Assembly: GCF_900105355.1 (NCBI RefSeq)
Contig: NZ_FNSC01000002.1
Coordinates: forward strand, 124,001 to 188,000
Direction of reading: 5' to 3'
From: Pseudomonas anguilliseptica
GTDB taxonomy: Bacteria > Pseudomonadota > Gammaproteobacteria > Pseudomonadales > Pseudomonadaceae
DNA: 64,000 nucleotides
Position numbers and translations under genes: made by a program. Under the pieces are notes generated by a model that saw only the letters and a list, made by a program, of their open reading frames with translations, was not told where the DNA came from and did no database searches. Positions 36,229 to 45,048 of this stretch are shown in pieces; position 1 is the first letter of the stretch; each line of letters begins with the position of its first letter.

Positions 36229-36352
36229 CGGCAGGCTCCTGAGCGAATGCAATCGGCCAGTCGAGCTTAGTCTGCTGCGCGCGGCGGCTGTGAAGGCGTA
36301 AGTGAACAAGCTGGGGTCTATTCGGCCATGCGCGCGTAAACCCGCTAACCAC

Positions 36353-36679
36353 TCAGGCGTTAAGGCGACGACGCTCGGCGCTGATCTCCGGCATATCGGT
36401 GCGCCGCACATAGACCCGCAGCGGTTCGCTGATAGCCAGGCGGTCATCGATGTTCTGTGCCAGCAGCAGTTGCAGACGCGTGCGGTCGAGGTTCATCAGC
36501 TCGCCGTCAAAGGCGCGCCAGACGAATTCGCAGGTAGGGGTGATGCTTTGTTCGAGTACGTCGAGGCCGAAGGAGTCTTCGGAAAAACGCACGATATAGC
36601 GCCCGGTCTTGGCATTGAAACCAACAAAACCCTGCAGTTGGTCGGCAGCCGCGCAAATGCTGGCAGAGGTGATGCTCAT
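36353..36679 (-). CDS. Small conserved hypothetical protein
   Basis: 108 residues from ATG 36679 (MSITSASICAAADQLQGFVG), chosen because GAGG lies nine bases upstream; the frame extends to 36715. The protein appears soluble, with FVGFNAKTGRYIVRFSEDSF and a basic tail (RRTDMPEISAERRRLNA). No domain recognised. Coding character (codon bias, conserved-looking hydrophobic pattern) supports a real gene. The region 36716-36882 downstream of the lipoprotein gene has no feature. Confidence 0.65.
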   Translation of the reverse strand: MSITSASICAAADQLQGFVGFNAKTGRYIVRFSEDSFGLDVLEQSITPTCEFVWRAFDGELMNLDRTRLQLLLAQNIDDRLAISEPLRVYVRRTDMPEISAERRRLNA

Positions 36680-36882
36680 GGAAGCCTCGTCGATGGCAGT
36701 GGAAGTCATCGGCATAGGCTAAAGCGCTCTGGGCAGAGGATCTTGCGATGGATCAATAAGTGCGCGGGTGGGCTGTTTGGAACCACTAGCATTGTGGCCG
36801 TGGTTCCGGGTGTTGCACGGCAATAGGTCACCTCAGGCAGCACGCAGGTGCTGTCTGGGGTAACGGGGAGGCGGGTATTGGT

Positions 36883-37497
36883 TTAACGGGTGCTGGAAAA
36901 TGCGCTGATCTTGCCGAACGGCGAGCTGTGCATATCAACCTTGACCGCCATCAGCGGCGAGTTGTTGACCCAGACATCGTCGATCACGATGGTTTCACCG
37001 ATATCGTCGTTATCGGCGGCCACCAGTAGGTAGTAGGTACCGTCTTCGGCGGCTTCACCATCCCAGCTCAGGCTGATCTGCCCGACCACGGCTTCGGCGT
37101 GCGAGGGCTTGTCGGCAATCACCGCGCCGTAGGCATCCAACAGCATGGCGCGCGGCTTCAGGGCATATTTGCTGACGCCCATGCACGGTTCGTTGCACAG
37201 CGAATGCACATTGAGGGTGTAGCGCTCGCCCTTTTTCAGCTGCAGGGAAAAGATCCGGTAGTTGGAGATCGAGCTGCCGAAGTCCAGCCGCGGTTCATCG
37301 GCGCTGATCGGCCATTGCGGCGCCAGCAGGCCAGGGTTGAGCGGCAGCGGAATGGCCTGGGTGTTGTGGATGGCTTCCAGGGCGCTCTTGGCCATCGGGC
37401 TTTTGCCCGCCATGACCTCTTGCTGGTAGGTCGTCTGCGGGTTGCTGGCGCAGGCGCCAAGCAGCAGGCAGACGGCCAGAATCAGAAACTTGTGCAC
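36883..37497 (-). CDS. Outer-membrane-type lipoprotein of unknown function
   Basis: 204 residues from GTG 37497 (VHKFLILAVCLLLGACASNP), with AGGAG eight bases upstream; the longer frame to 37563 has no ribosome site. Lipobox LLGAC gives a lipidated Cys16; no Asp at +2, so outer-membrane sorting is expected. The body has DFGSSISNYRIFSLQLKKGE, SLCNEPCMG (probable disulfide) and VVAADNDD-like stretches typical of a beta-sandwich (YYLLVAADNDDIGETIVI). It recalls MalM-like periplasmic proteins, but the evidence is weak. Confidence 0.75.
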   Translation of the reverse strand: MHKFLILAVCLLLGACASNPQTTYQQEVMAGKSPMAKSALEAIHNTQAIPLPLNPGLLAPQWPISADEPRLDFGSSISNYRIFSLQLKKGERYTLNVHSLCNEPCMGVSKYALKPRAMLLDAYGAVIADKPSHAEAVVGQISLSWDGEAAEDGTYYLLVAADNDDIGETIVIDDVWVNNSPLMAVKVDMHSSPFGKISAFSSTR

Positions 37498-37687
37498 GGT
37501 AAAAACTCCTGTGTGACAACGTCCTTGTGTACACGCCGAGCGCTGGTGGCGCGGCGGACGCATATTCTACTCGCTTTGTGCGATGCGCGGAGTGGCCAAT
37601 CTGCCAGTACGACGAACTGCGCACACTGAACGGCGCCGTTCGTAGGCCCGCCACGCGTCCTACGCGGCGGACCTGGTCAGCCTCTGT

Positions 37688-38389
37688 TTAACCGGAAAGC
37701 CCGACGTAGACGTTCTGCACGTCATCGTGTGCGTCGAGCGCTTCGAGGAAGGCTTCGACCTCTTCCAGTTGTTCGGCGCTCAGGCTGCTCACCGGGTTTT
37801 TCGGGATATAGCCAATCTTCGCCGAGTTGACGCTGAAACCATGTTCCGGCAGCGCGCGGCACACGGCGTCGAGGTCGGTTGGTTCGGTGATAAACAGGGT
37901 GTTGCCTTCATCAGCCGGCTCGAAATCCTGAGCGCCGGCTTCGATGGCGGCCATTTCCGGGTCGGCATCGCTCTCAGTGCTGGCTTCGATCATGCCCACA
38001 TGGTTGAAGTCCCAGGTCACCGAGCCGGAAGCGCCCATCTGGCCCTTGCGGAACAGCACACGGACTTCTGCCACAGTGCGGTTGATGTTGTCGGTCAGGC
38101 ACTCGATGATCACGGGCACCTGATGCGGGGCGAAACCCTCATAGGTGGCGGAGTGGAAGGTTACGGTGTCGCCCAACAGGCCTGCGCCTTTCTTGATTGC
38201 CCGCTCGAGGGTTTCCTTGGGCATCGAGGCTTTTTTCGCCTGATGGATGGCCAGGCGCAGTTTGGGGTTCAGGTCCGGATCGGCGCCGTTGCGGGCGGCG
38301 ATCATGATTTCCTTGACCAGGCGGCCGAAGATCTTGCCTCTGGCGTTGGCCGCGGCTTCTTTAGGTTTGGCTTTCCACTGAGCGCCCAT
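37688..38389 (-). CDS. YebC/PmpR-family protein (YeeN-like paralogue)
   Basis: 233 residues. It begins [20 protein letters not shown] rather than the canonical MAGHSKWANIKHRK, which marks the second YebC-type paralogue. Family blocks: [49 protein letters not shown] and [24 protein letters not shown]. YebC proteins have been described as transcriptional regulators and, more recently, as ribosome-associated factors that relieve proline-stretch stalling; which applies here is unknown. Monocistronic, divergent from the EamA gene. Confidence 0.92.
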   Translation of the reverse strand: MGAQWKAKPKEAAANARGKIFGRLVKEIMIAARNGADPDLNPKLRLAIHQAKKASMPKETLERAIKKGAGLLGDTVTFHSATYEGFAPHQVPVIIECLTDNINRTVAEVRVLFRKGQMGASGSVTWDFNHVGMIEASTESDADPEMAAIEAGAQDFEPADEGNTLFITEPTDLDAVCRALPEHGFSVNSAKIGYIPKNPVSSLSAEQLEEVEAFLEALDAHDDVQNVYVGLSG

Positions 38390-38661
38390 GGGTTATCTCG
38401 TCGTTGCGGGTTGATGGGTGGATCTCGGGTCTGCTACGCGTCGGCGATACGGCGTTTAAAATGGCCTCGCTCGAGCTGCGCAAGATCCGAAACGAATTCT
38501 AAGGGCTGCGATTCTAGCCCTTCGAGGCGCTGGCGGCACCTGTGGCGCTGCAATCTGCCGATCAGTATTGTGCTGTACGGCTTATTTGCCGGGTCTCTGT
38601 ATGGGCACTATGGCGCTGCTGGCCGCTTTAATAAGCGCTGATTGATTAGTCTGGAGCGCCC

Positions 38662-39478
38662 ATGCAACCCAAGGATTTACTGCTGGCCCTGGTGGTGGTC
38701 ATCGTCTGGGGCATGAATTTTGTGGTGATCAAGATCGGCCTGCACGAGATGCCGCCGATGCTGCTGGGTGCGTTACGTTTTCTGCTGGCGGCCTTTCCTG
38801 CCGTGCTGTTTATCAAGCGTCCGCAGATTCCGCTGCGCTGGCTGCTGGCCTATGGCGTGACCATCTCGCTGGGGCAGTTCGCCTTTCTCTTCTCGGCCAT
38901 GTCCGTTGGCATGCCGGCCGGTCTGGCATCGCTGGTGCTGCAGTCACAGGCGATGTTTACCCTGCTATTTGCCGTGCTGTTGCTGGGGGAGCGCTTTCGC
39001 CTGGCCAACCTGTTTGGGTTGCTGGTGGCGGCCGGCGGTTTGCTGCTGATTGGCTCGCAGGGCAATGGCCTGATGACCTTGGCCGGTTTTCTGCTGACGC
39101 TCTGCGCTGCCGCCGCTGCCGCCGCTGCCGCCGCTGCCGTTTTTGGCGCTGTCCTGGCTGATGGAAGGCCCCGAGGTGATCGAGTCAGCGCTGCGCGGAT
39201 TCAGCCTGGATACCTTGCTGGTGCTGATTTACCTGGCGTTCGGCGCGACCATTCTCGGCTATGGCCTGTGGAGCCGCTTGCTGTCGCGTTATCCGGCCAG
39301 CCAGGTGGCGCCGTTTTCGTTGCTGGTGCCGGTGGTCGGGCTGACGTCTTCGGCATTGCTGCTCGATGAACGCCTGAGCAGCTTGCAGCTAGTCGGTGCG
39401 CTGCTGGTGATGCTTGGCTTGCTGCTGAATTTTTGCGGTGGCTGGTTACAGGAGCGTTTGCGCGCGCGTTGGGCCTAG
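38662..39478 (+). pseudogene. EamA/DMT-family transporter with internal deletion and frameshift
   Basis: ATG 38662 (MQPKDLLLALVVVIVWGMNF) opens a 10-helix EamA exporter. The first half is normal up to LLTLCAA, where the frame enters four 9-bp units of GCTGCCGCC (about 39106-39140) and continues out of frame (AAAAAAAAAVFGAVLADGRP). The second half resumes in another frame at about 39140 (LPFLALSWLMEGPEVIESAL) and runs to stop 39478. Compared with family members about 35-40 residues between the halves (start of the second EamA repeat) are missing. The repeat-rich junction suggests slippage or deletion; an assembly collapse is the alternative. Confidence 0.82.
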
Positions 39479-39489
39479 GCCTTATAAAA

Positions 39490-39643
39490 CCTGTTTACGA
39501 GCTTGCGAGCTAGAGTCCTGCAAGGCGCTACGCCAGTAACAGCCTCCGGCTGGTCAAAACGGCGAGGAAGCGGAGTGTACTGTTGTACATGAGCATTCTG
39601 AGTCTGTTTTTAACGTGGCAGGGCCGACGCGCAGCAGATCGTA
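39490..39643 (-). repeat. Dispersed intergenic repeat, copy 1
   Basis: The sequence matches, in opposite orientation, the intergenic segment 44826-45002. Shared blocks include GGCGCTACG, AACAGCCT, GGTCAAAAC, GACGAGGAA-like, TTGTACAT, and GCAGGGCCGACGCGCAGCAG followed by ATCGTA. It lies just after the EamA remnant and contains no gene. It is more degenerate than copy 2 at its left end. Confidence 0.75.
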
Positions 39644-39652
39644 ATCCGGTTT

Positions 39653-39904
39653 TTAGCGTTTGCCCATGGCACGGCGAGTGCCACTTGGCGCTGGGCCAAT
39701 CTTCTTTTCGTGGCTCGACTTGTTGCCTTTCTGGTGCCAGGGCTGGTCGTCCTGTTTGCCGGAGGCGGCTTTGGCTGCGCCGAATAGCGAAGCGAAACCA
39801 GCGGCTTTAGGCCGACTGACAGGCGTAGCCTGGTCAGTGAGTGGCGCGGCGCTGTCGGCAGACTGAACGGCGAGGGTGGGTTCAGCTGCTGGAGTCTGGG
39901 TCAT
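39653..39904 (-). CDS. Small conserved basic protein of unknown function
   Basis: 83 residues from ATG 39904 (MTQTPAAEPTLAVQSADSAA). Low-complexity Ala/Pro-rich N-terminus, then a strongly basic C-terminus (HQKGNKSSHEKKIGPAPSGT, RRAMGKR). The conserved-looking C-terminal block and normal stop suggest a real gene, with no recognised domain and no membrane segment. It may bind nucleic acid judging by charge alone. Confidence 0.6.
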   Translation of the reverse strand: MTQTPAAEPTLAVQSADSAAPLTDQATPVSRPKAAGFASLFGAAKAASGKQDDQPWHQKGNKSSHEKKIGPAPSGTRRAMGKR

Positions 39905-40057
39905 GACGAGGTCCGCGGGTGCGAGAAGAAAAGGCCGGCGAGTATACCTGGCTATTGCCCGAGGTTCTGGACTATGGGGCTGTGGCGTGGTGCCTGATGG
40001 ACGCTGCGTGAAAAAAACAGGATTCGCCGGGCCGGGCGGCCCAGCGAACAGGCAGGA

Positions 40058-40339
40058 TCAGTCCTGGCGGCTGGTTACTTCCAGCAGGTGGTAGCCGAAC
40101 TGGGTCTTCACCGGGCCTTGCACCACGTTGATCGGTGCGCTGAATACCACGGTGTCGAATTCCTTGACCATCTGGCCTGGGCCGAACGAGCCAAGGTCAC
40201 CGCCGCTGCGGCTGGATGGGCAACTGGAGTTGTCTTTGGCGACTTGGGCGAAGTCGGCACCGCCTTCGATTGCGGCTTTCAGTTCGTTACACTTGTCTTC
40301 GCTGGCAACCAGGATGTGACGGGCAGTGGCGCGGGCCAT
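40058..40339 (-). CDS. ppiC: Parvulin-type peptidyl-prolyl cis-trans isomerase
   Basis: 93 residues, the size of a free-standing single-domain cytoplasmic PpiC. It has the whole rotamase domain: ARHILVASEDKCNELKAAIE, GADFAQVAKDNSSCPSSRSG, GDLGSFGPGQMVKEFDTVVF and TQFGYHLLEVTSRQD with the conserved His pair. No signal peptide. AGGAG lies just upstream of ATG 40339. It accelerates prolyl isomerisation during folding. Confidence 0.95.
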   Translation of the reverse strand: MARATARHILVASEDKCNELKAAIEGGADFAQVAKDNSSCPSSRSGGDLGSFGPGQMVKEFDTVVFSAPINVVQGPVKTQFGYHLLEVTSRQD

Positions 40340-40492
40340 GAGAATTACTCCTTATAAAGAAGCGGCAAAGCCTACCGCAATCGTTGGGCTATTCAAACGC
40401 CGTGCGTGTGACGTTTATCGGTTGAGTCATAAAAATCTGCCTGGAGCGCTGATTCACGCCGCGTTGCGTTGAGACCTGAATGGCATGCATAA

Positions 40493-40522
40493 AAAAGGCT
40501 TACCCATGGGTAAGCCTTTTGT
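40493..40522. terminator. Rho-independent terminator (bidirectional) downstream of sstT
   Basis: Perfect hairpin AAAAGGCTTACCC/GGGTAAGCCTTTT around CATG, with A and T tracts on both sides, 16 bp after the sstT stop on its strand. It could also act on reading from the opposite direction. Confidence 0.88.
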
Positions 40523-40537
40523 TGGTTCGGCAAGCGT

Positions 40538-41758
40538 TTAGCTGTGTTTTTGCTCAGCCTGGCAAGCGGCGGCGGTGAACAGCACGTCGGTGGAGGAATT
40601 CAGCGCGGTTTCCGCAGAGTCCTGCACGATGCCGATGATAAAGCCGACGGCGACCACCTGCATGGCCACCTCATTGGGGATGCCGAACAGGCTGCACGCC
40701 AGCGGGATCAGCAGCAGCGAGCCACCGGCCACGCCCGACGCGCCGCAGGCGCTGATCGAGGCAAGCAGGCTGAGCAGCAAGGCGGTTGGCAGGTCGACGG
40801 CGATGCCCAGGGTGTGCACGGCGGCCATGGTCAGTACGGTGATGGTGATCGCCGCGCCGGCCATATTGATGGTCGCGCCCAGTGGGATCGATACCGAGTA
40901 GGTTTCCTCGTGCAGGCCCAGACGCTGGCAGAGCTGCAGGTTGACCGGGATATTGGCCGCCGAACTACGGGTAAAGAACGCCGTCAGGCCGCTTTCGCGC
41001 AGGCAAGTCAGCACCAGCGGGTAGGGATTGCGACGGGTCTTGAAATAGACAATCGCCGGGTTGGTCACCAGGGCGACAAACAGCATGCAGCCCACCAGTA
41101 CCAGCAGCAGGTGTGAGTAATCGAGCAGGGCCGACATGCCTGACTCGGCCAAGGTGGCGGCAACCAGGCCGAAAACCCCCAGTGGCGCCAGGCGAATCAC
41201 CAGCTTGACGATGCTGGTAACTGCGCCGGAAAGGTCTGCGAGCATCTGCTTGCTGCTCGGGCTGGCGTGACGGAAGGCAAAGCCCAGGGCAATGGCCCAG
41301 GCCAGGATGCCGATAAAGTTGCCTTTGAGCAGGGCGTTGACCGGGTTATCCACCACATTCAGCAGCAGGGTTTTCAGCACTTCGCTGATGCCGCCGGGTG
41401 GCGACAATTCGGCGCTGTTGCTCACCAGAGTCAGGCTGGACGGGAACGCAAAGCTGGCGGCTACTGCAATCAGCGCGGCGCTGAAGGTGCCGATCAGGTA
41501 CAACAGCAGAATCGGTTTGATATGGGTCTGCTGGCCTTGCTGATGGTTGGCAACGGACGCCGCCACCAGTACGAATACCAGCACCGGAGCCACGGCCTTC
41601 AGCGCCGAGACAAACACCGTACCGAGGAAGCTGACGCTTGCCGCGGCTTCAGGCAGGAACAGCGCCAGGGCGATACCAGCCACTAGGCCGATGGCGATTT
41701 GCAGCACCAGGCTGGTGCTGTTGAGCAGTTGGACAAGCGGGTGTTGGGCAGTGGTCAT
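40538..41758 (-). CDS. sstT: Na+/serine-threonine symporter SstT
   Basis: 406 residues from ATG 41758 ([20 protein letters not shown]); the frame extends further upstream but without family similarity. A dicarboxylate/amino acid:cation symporter with eight or more hydrophobic helices, the HP1-like serine-rich stretch [20 protein letters not shown], the [15 protein letters not shown] motif of TM7 and [20 protein letters not shown] of HP2. These match SstT, which imports serine and threonine with sodium. Single gene followed by the hairpin terminator at 40493-40522. Confidence 0.95.
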   Translation of the reverse strand: MTTAQHPLVQLLNSTSLVLQIAIGLVAGIALALFLPEAAASVSFLGTVFVSALKAVAPVLVFVLVAASVANHQQGQQTHIKPILLLYLIGTFSAALIAVAASFAFPSSLTLVSNSAELSPPGGISEVLKTLLLNVVDNPVNALLKGNFIGILAWAIALGFAFRHASPSSKQMLADLSGAVTSIVKLVIRLAPLGVFGLVAATLAESGMSALLDYSHLLLVLVGCMLFVALVTNPAIVYFKTRRNPYPLVLTCLRESGLTAFFTRSSAANIPVNLQLCQRLGLHEETYSVSIPLGATINMAGAAITITVLTMAAVHTLGIAVDLPTALLLSLLASISACGASGVAGGSLLLIPLACSLFGIPNEVAMQVVAVGFIIGIVQDSAETALNSSTDVLFTAAACQAEQKHS

Positions 41759-42030
41759 GACATGCATCTCTACTTGGCGGGCAGGCCTGCGATCTCTTCC
41801 TATTGCCTGTCGGGCTCGAGGCGCCGGGGCTGGATGCATGGCTGCAGTGCGCGTTATGAGGCTTTTCGCGGGGGATGGAACAAGGCCACGCTGAAAAATA
41901 GCGCGCGACTCTATCACAGTGATCCGCTTTTACGCGCCGCCGAAGTGTTAGCCCGCCCAGCGGTGGTTATACCTATCAACCGGTCGTCAGGCGGGCTAGG
42001 CTAGGGCCTTTGCGAGGCCGTGAGGTTGTT

Positions 42031-42690
42031 ATGTCCAACGAAGATGCGAGCGCTATGGCGGTTGAAACCCTGACGATCGTCGAAGCGCGGGTGCTGGGTT
42101 GCCTGATTGAAAAGCAGCTGACCACTCCCGAAGCCTACCCCCTAACGCTGAACGCCCTGGTATTGGCCTGCAATCAGAAAACCAGCCGTGAGCCGGTGCT
42201 CAACCTTACCGCCGGCCAAGTCGGGCAGGCTCTGCGTAGCCTGGAAGGGCGCGAAATGGCGCGTCTGGTGATGGGCAGCCGAGCGGATCGCTGGGAGCAC
42301 CGTGCCGACAAAGCGCTGGAGCTGGTCGCGGCGCAAGTGGTGTTGCTCGGTCTATTGCTGCTGCGTGGTCCGCAGACCCTCAACGAACTGCTGACACGCA
42401 GCAGTCGCATGCATGATTTCGATGATGCCGAGCAGGTTCAGCATCACCTTGAGCGCCTGATCAGTCGCGAACTGGCCTGCCTGCTACCTCGTCAGTCGGG
42501 GCAGCGTGAAGACCGTTATATGCACGCTCTGGGTGATCCGGCGGATTTGCAGGCGGCATTGTCGGCCAGGGCCAGTGAGCCGCAGCGCGCTGCGGCGGGC
42601 GGTCAGCAGGATGAGCGCCTGGAAGCTCTGGAGGCGCGTATTGCGGCGCTGGAAGAACGTTTGGCGCAGTTGGAGTCGGCTGCGCAGTAA
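42031..42690 (+). CDS. yceH: YceH family protein (DUF480)
   Basis: 219 residues from ATG 42031 ([20 protein letters not shown]). Two winged-helix repeats characteristic of DUF480: [20 protein letters not shown] with [19 protein letters not shown], and [20 protein letters not shown]. The C-terminus is a short coiled coil ([20 protein letters not shown]). The function of the family is not established. Terminated by the hairpin at 42694-42722. Confidence 0.95.
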   Translation: MSNEDASAMAVETLTIVEARVLGCLIEKQLTTPEAYPLTLNALVLACNQKTSREPVLNLTAGQVGQALRSLEGREMARLVMGSRADRWEHRADKALELVAAQVVLLGLLLLRGPQTLNELLTRSSRMHDFDDAEQVQHHLERLISRELACLLPRQSGQREDRYMHALGDPADLQAALSARASEPQRAAAGGQQDERLEALEARIAALEERLAQLESAAQ

Positions 42691-42693
42691 ACA

Positions 42694-42722
42694 AAAAAGG
42701 TGCTCGATTGAGCACCTTTTGG
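42694..42722. terminator. Rho-independent terminator shared by yceH and the convergent repeat-protein gene
   Basis: Hairpin AAAAGGTGCTC/GAGCACCTTTT around GATT, with A tract before and T tract after, directly after the yceH stop and 20 bp after the stop of the convergent gene. Confidence 0.88.
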
Positions 42723-42741
42723 TGTTGCCTATTAACTGTGA

Positions 42742-43134
42742 TCAGCTAAAGCGCAGGCCGGGTGTACGTTCGGCACCACCTTCTGCAACGCGGTTTGCGC
42801 CAGTATGGTCAGCACCGTCTTCGGCAACACGCAGATGCTCTTGCAAGCGGTCGGCGCCACCTTCGGCGACACGGCTAGCGCCAGTACGATCGGCACCGTC
42901 TTCGGCGACACGCAGACGCTCTTGCAGGCGATCAGCGCCACCTTCGGCGACACGGTTTGCACCAGTGCGCTCAGCGCCGCCTTCAGTTTGCAGGTTGCTG
43001 CCAAAACCCATCAGGGTTTTTACGCTGCTGTCCTGCATTTCACCCAGCAGTGGCTGCGGGTTGTTCTGTGGCAGGGCAAAGGCGCTGATGGACAGGCTGC
43101 TCAGGATTACGGCGGTGAGAATTTGCTTTTTCAT
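42742..43134 (-). CDS. Exported protein with tandem VAEGGADR-type repeats
   Basis: 130 residues from ATG 43134 (MKKQILTAVILSSLSISAFA), a Sec signal peptide with cut after AFA. After a linker (LPQNNPQPLLGEMQDSSVKT) the protein consists of near-identical units: NRVAEGGADRLQERL, RVAEDGADRTGAS, RVAEGGADRLQEHL, RVAEDGADHTGAN, RVAEGGAERT. The double unit is 27 residues (81 bp) and is repeated with very little divergence at DNA level. Similar repeat proteins are common in pseudomonads but of unproven function. Convergent with yceH. Confidence 0.85.
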   Translation of the reverse strand: MKKQILTAVILSSLSISAFALPQNNPQPLLGEMQDSSVKTLMGFGSNLQTEGGAERTGANRVAEGGADRLQERLRVAEDGADRTGASRVAEGGADRLQEHLRVAEDGADHTGANRVAEGGAERTPGLRFS

Positions 43135-43405
43135 GTTCAGGCTCCTCGTAAGGGCGGGTGTAAGTGAGTGCGGAGCCAATGATACGGATGAAAATTTGAT
43201 GAAGAAGTGCAGGCTGGGTATGGTAATCATCGATGGCGTCGATAGTTGGTTTAATGCCTTATTTATCAATAATTTATGTTCAATTATTGAAGTCTAAAAG
43301 ATAATTTATGGAGCGATTGTGCATGATCATTAATATCTAATTAATCGATGTATCGTGTTTTCTAGTCTGCGCTTCAGGTGGCAGGCATGGCTTTGCTTGA
43401 AATAT

Positions 43406-43443
43406 CGAACGGCTGGTGCGTATTTTGTACGCTTCGCCGTTCG
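43406..43443. promoter_or_regulatory. Strong hairpin in the leader of the glutamine-synthetase-like gene
   Basis: Arms CGAACGGC and GCCGTTCG enclose a second stem (GTGCGTA/TACGC) around TTTT, 36 bp before the start codon at 43479. The surrounding 43200-43400 is AT-rich and has no gene. It could be a leader structure or a remnant of a small palindromic repeat; no T tract follows. Confidence 0.4.
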
Positions 43444-43478
43444 ACTACGGCCTCTTGCATCAATAAGGACAACAGCAA

Positions 43479-44822
43479 ATGAGTACCCTCGACCGCACCG
43501 CCCTGGCTGAGTTGTTGCGTGGTGTTGATGAAGTTGAATGTGTGACGCCAGACCTCAATGGCGTGCCGCGTGGCAAGGTGATGACGGCTGAGGGTTTTCT
43601 GCAGGGGCGGCGCTTGCAGTTGGCGCGCGGGGTATTGCTGCAATGCATCATGGGGGGCTACCCGGCGCCGTGTTATTACGGCAGTGATGATGGGGACCTG
43701 GCCTTGAATGCCGAGCCGACACAGATTCATCGGCTGCCCTGGAGTGAAACGCCGCGCGCGCTGGCCATCTGTGATGCCGATGAGTTCGATGGACGCAGCT
43801 CCGGCTTGTCTACCCGTGGTCTGCTCAAGCAGGTGATTGCGCGTTACGCCAGCCATGGTTGGCAGCCGGTGGTGGCGACCGAGCTGGAGTTTTTCGTGTT
43901 TGCCCGCAATGCCGAGCCACTGCAGCCGTTTCAGCCGCCGCTGGGGCTCGATGGTCGGCGTGAAGACGGCGGCTCAGCCTTCAGCGTGAGTTCTAACAAC
44001 GGCCTGCGCCCGTTCTTCCAGGAGGTCTACCAGTGCATGGCGGCTCTGGGCCTGCCGCGCGATACCTTTATGCATGAGATGGGCGTCAGCCAGTTCGAGA
44101 TCAACCTGCTGCACGGCGATCCGCTGCTGCTTGCCGACCAGACGTTTCTGTTCAAACACCTGCTCAAGGAAGTCGCGCTCAAGCACGGGCTCACAGTGGT
44201 GTGCATGGCCAAGCCGCTGGCGCACACGCCCGGCAGTTCCATGCATATTCATCAAAGCGTGGTGGAGCAGGGCAGCGGGCAGAATATCTTCAGTGCGGCC
44301 GATGGCCAGGCAACGCCGGCGTTTTACCAATTTATCGCCGGGCAGCAGGCGGCCATGGCCGATTTCACCCTGCTATTTGCCCCGCATGTGAACTCCTATC
44401 AGCGCCTTTGCCATCCTTATGCTTCGCCGAACAACGCCTGCTGGTCGGAGGATAATCGCGCCGCTGGCCTGCGCATTCCCGCTAGTGCGCCTGTGGCGCG
44501 GCGGGTGGAGAACCGCTTGCCGGGCGCCGATGCCAATCCTTATCTGGCGCTGGCGGCGAGCCTTGCAGCGGGTCTGTATGGGATTGAGCAGCAGCTGCAG
44601 CCCAGTGCGCCGATTCAGGGTGAGTTCGAAGTGCCGGACGAATTGGCGCTACCCTGTACCATGCATGCCGCGATTGAGCGTCTCAAGCGCAGTCCGTTGG
44701 CGCTGGAACTGTTCGGCAAAGAGTTCATCGAAGGCTACATTGCCAGCAAGACATTGGAGCTCACCAGCTTCTTTGACGAAATTACCCCGTGGGAGCGCCG
44801 CGTACTGGCGGCCCACGCCTAA
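43479..44822 (+). CDS. Glutamine synthetase family ligase (gamma-glutamylpolyamine synthetase-like)
   Basis: 447 residues. It has an N-terminal beta-grasp (CVTPDLNGVPRGKVM) and a catalytic domain with ATELEFFVF (metal Glu), GVSQFEINLLHGD, GSSMHIHQS (ATP/ammonia site His), APHVNSYQRL, NNACWSEDNRAAGLRIP and ENRLPGADANPYLALAASLA. It lacks the tyrosine adenylylation loop (NLYDLPP type) of GlnA. The group includes PuuA/PauA-type enzymes that glutamylate putrescine and other polyamines; which amine is used here is unknown. No other polyamine gene is adjacent. Confidence 0.88.
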   Translation: MSTLDRTALAELLRGVDEVECVTPDLNGVPRGKVMTAEGFLQGRRLQLARGVLLQCIMGGYPAPCYYGSDDGDLALNAEPTQIHRLPWSETPRALAICDADEFDGRSSGLSTRGLLKQVIARYASHGWQPVVATELEFFVFARNAEPLQPFQPPLGLDGRREDGGSAFSVSSNNGLRPFFQEVYQCMAALGLPRDTFMHEMGVSQFEINLLHGDPLLLADQTFLFKHLLKEVALKHGLTVVCMAKPLAHTPGSSMHIHQSVVEQGSGQNIFSAADGQATPAFYQFIAGQQAAMADFTLLFAPHVNSYQRLCHPYASPNNACWSEDNRAAGLRIPASAPVARRVENRLPGADANPYLALAASLAAGLYGIEQQLQPSAPIQGEFEVPDELALPCTMHAAIERLKRSPLALELFGKEFIEGYIASKTLELTSFFDEITPWERRVLAAHA

Positions 44823-44825
44823 GAA

Positions 44826-45002
44826 CCTGCCTACGATCTGCTGCGCGTCGGCCCTGCTGCGCTAAAAACCGGCTCGGATGCTTATGTACAACTCGTACAC
44901 TTGTGTACGAGCCCAGTCCGTTTCCTCGTCTGTTTTGACCCGCCGCAGGCTGTTCCTAACGTAGCGCCGTAGGGCTCTCGCTTGCGAGATCGTAGACAGG
45001 CT
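44826..45002 (+). repeat. Dispersed intergenic repeat, copy 2, with terminal inverted repeats
   Basis: About 177 bp, bounded by CCTGCCTACGATCT and AGATCGTAGACAGG, which are inverted repeats of 14 bp with one mismatch. The interior matches 39490-39643 in reverse orientation. It includes a nested palindrome TGTACAACTCGTACACTTGT-like stretch and no open frame. The layout (short, non-coding, terminal inverted repeats, more than one copy) resembles a MITE or a BIME-like pseudomonad repeat. Confidence 0.75.
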
Positions 45003-45048
45003 CTAAAAACCTGGCCGCCGAGCATGATTTCGGCTGCCCTTTGGAGCC

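Noticed and set aside
42780..42980. Regularly spaced repeats as a possible CRISPR array
   Set aside because: The repeats are codons of an exported repeat protein in one frame, with no unique spacers.
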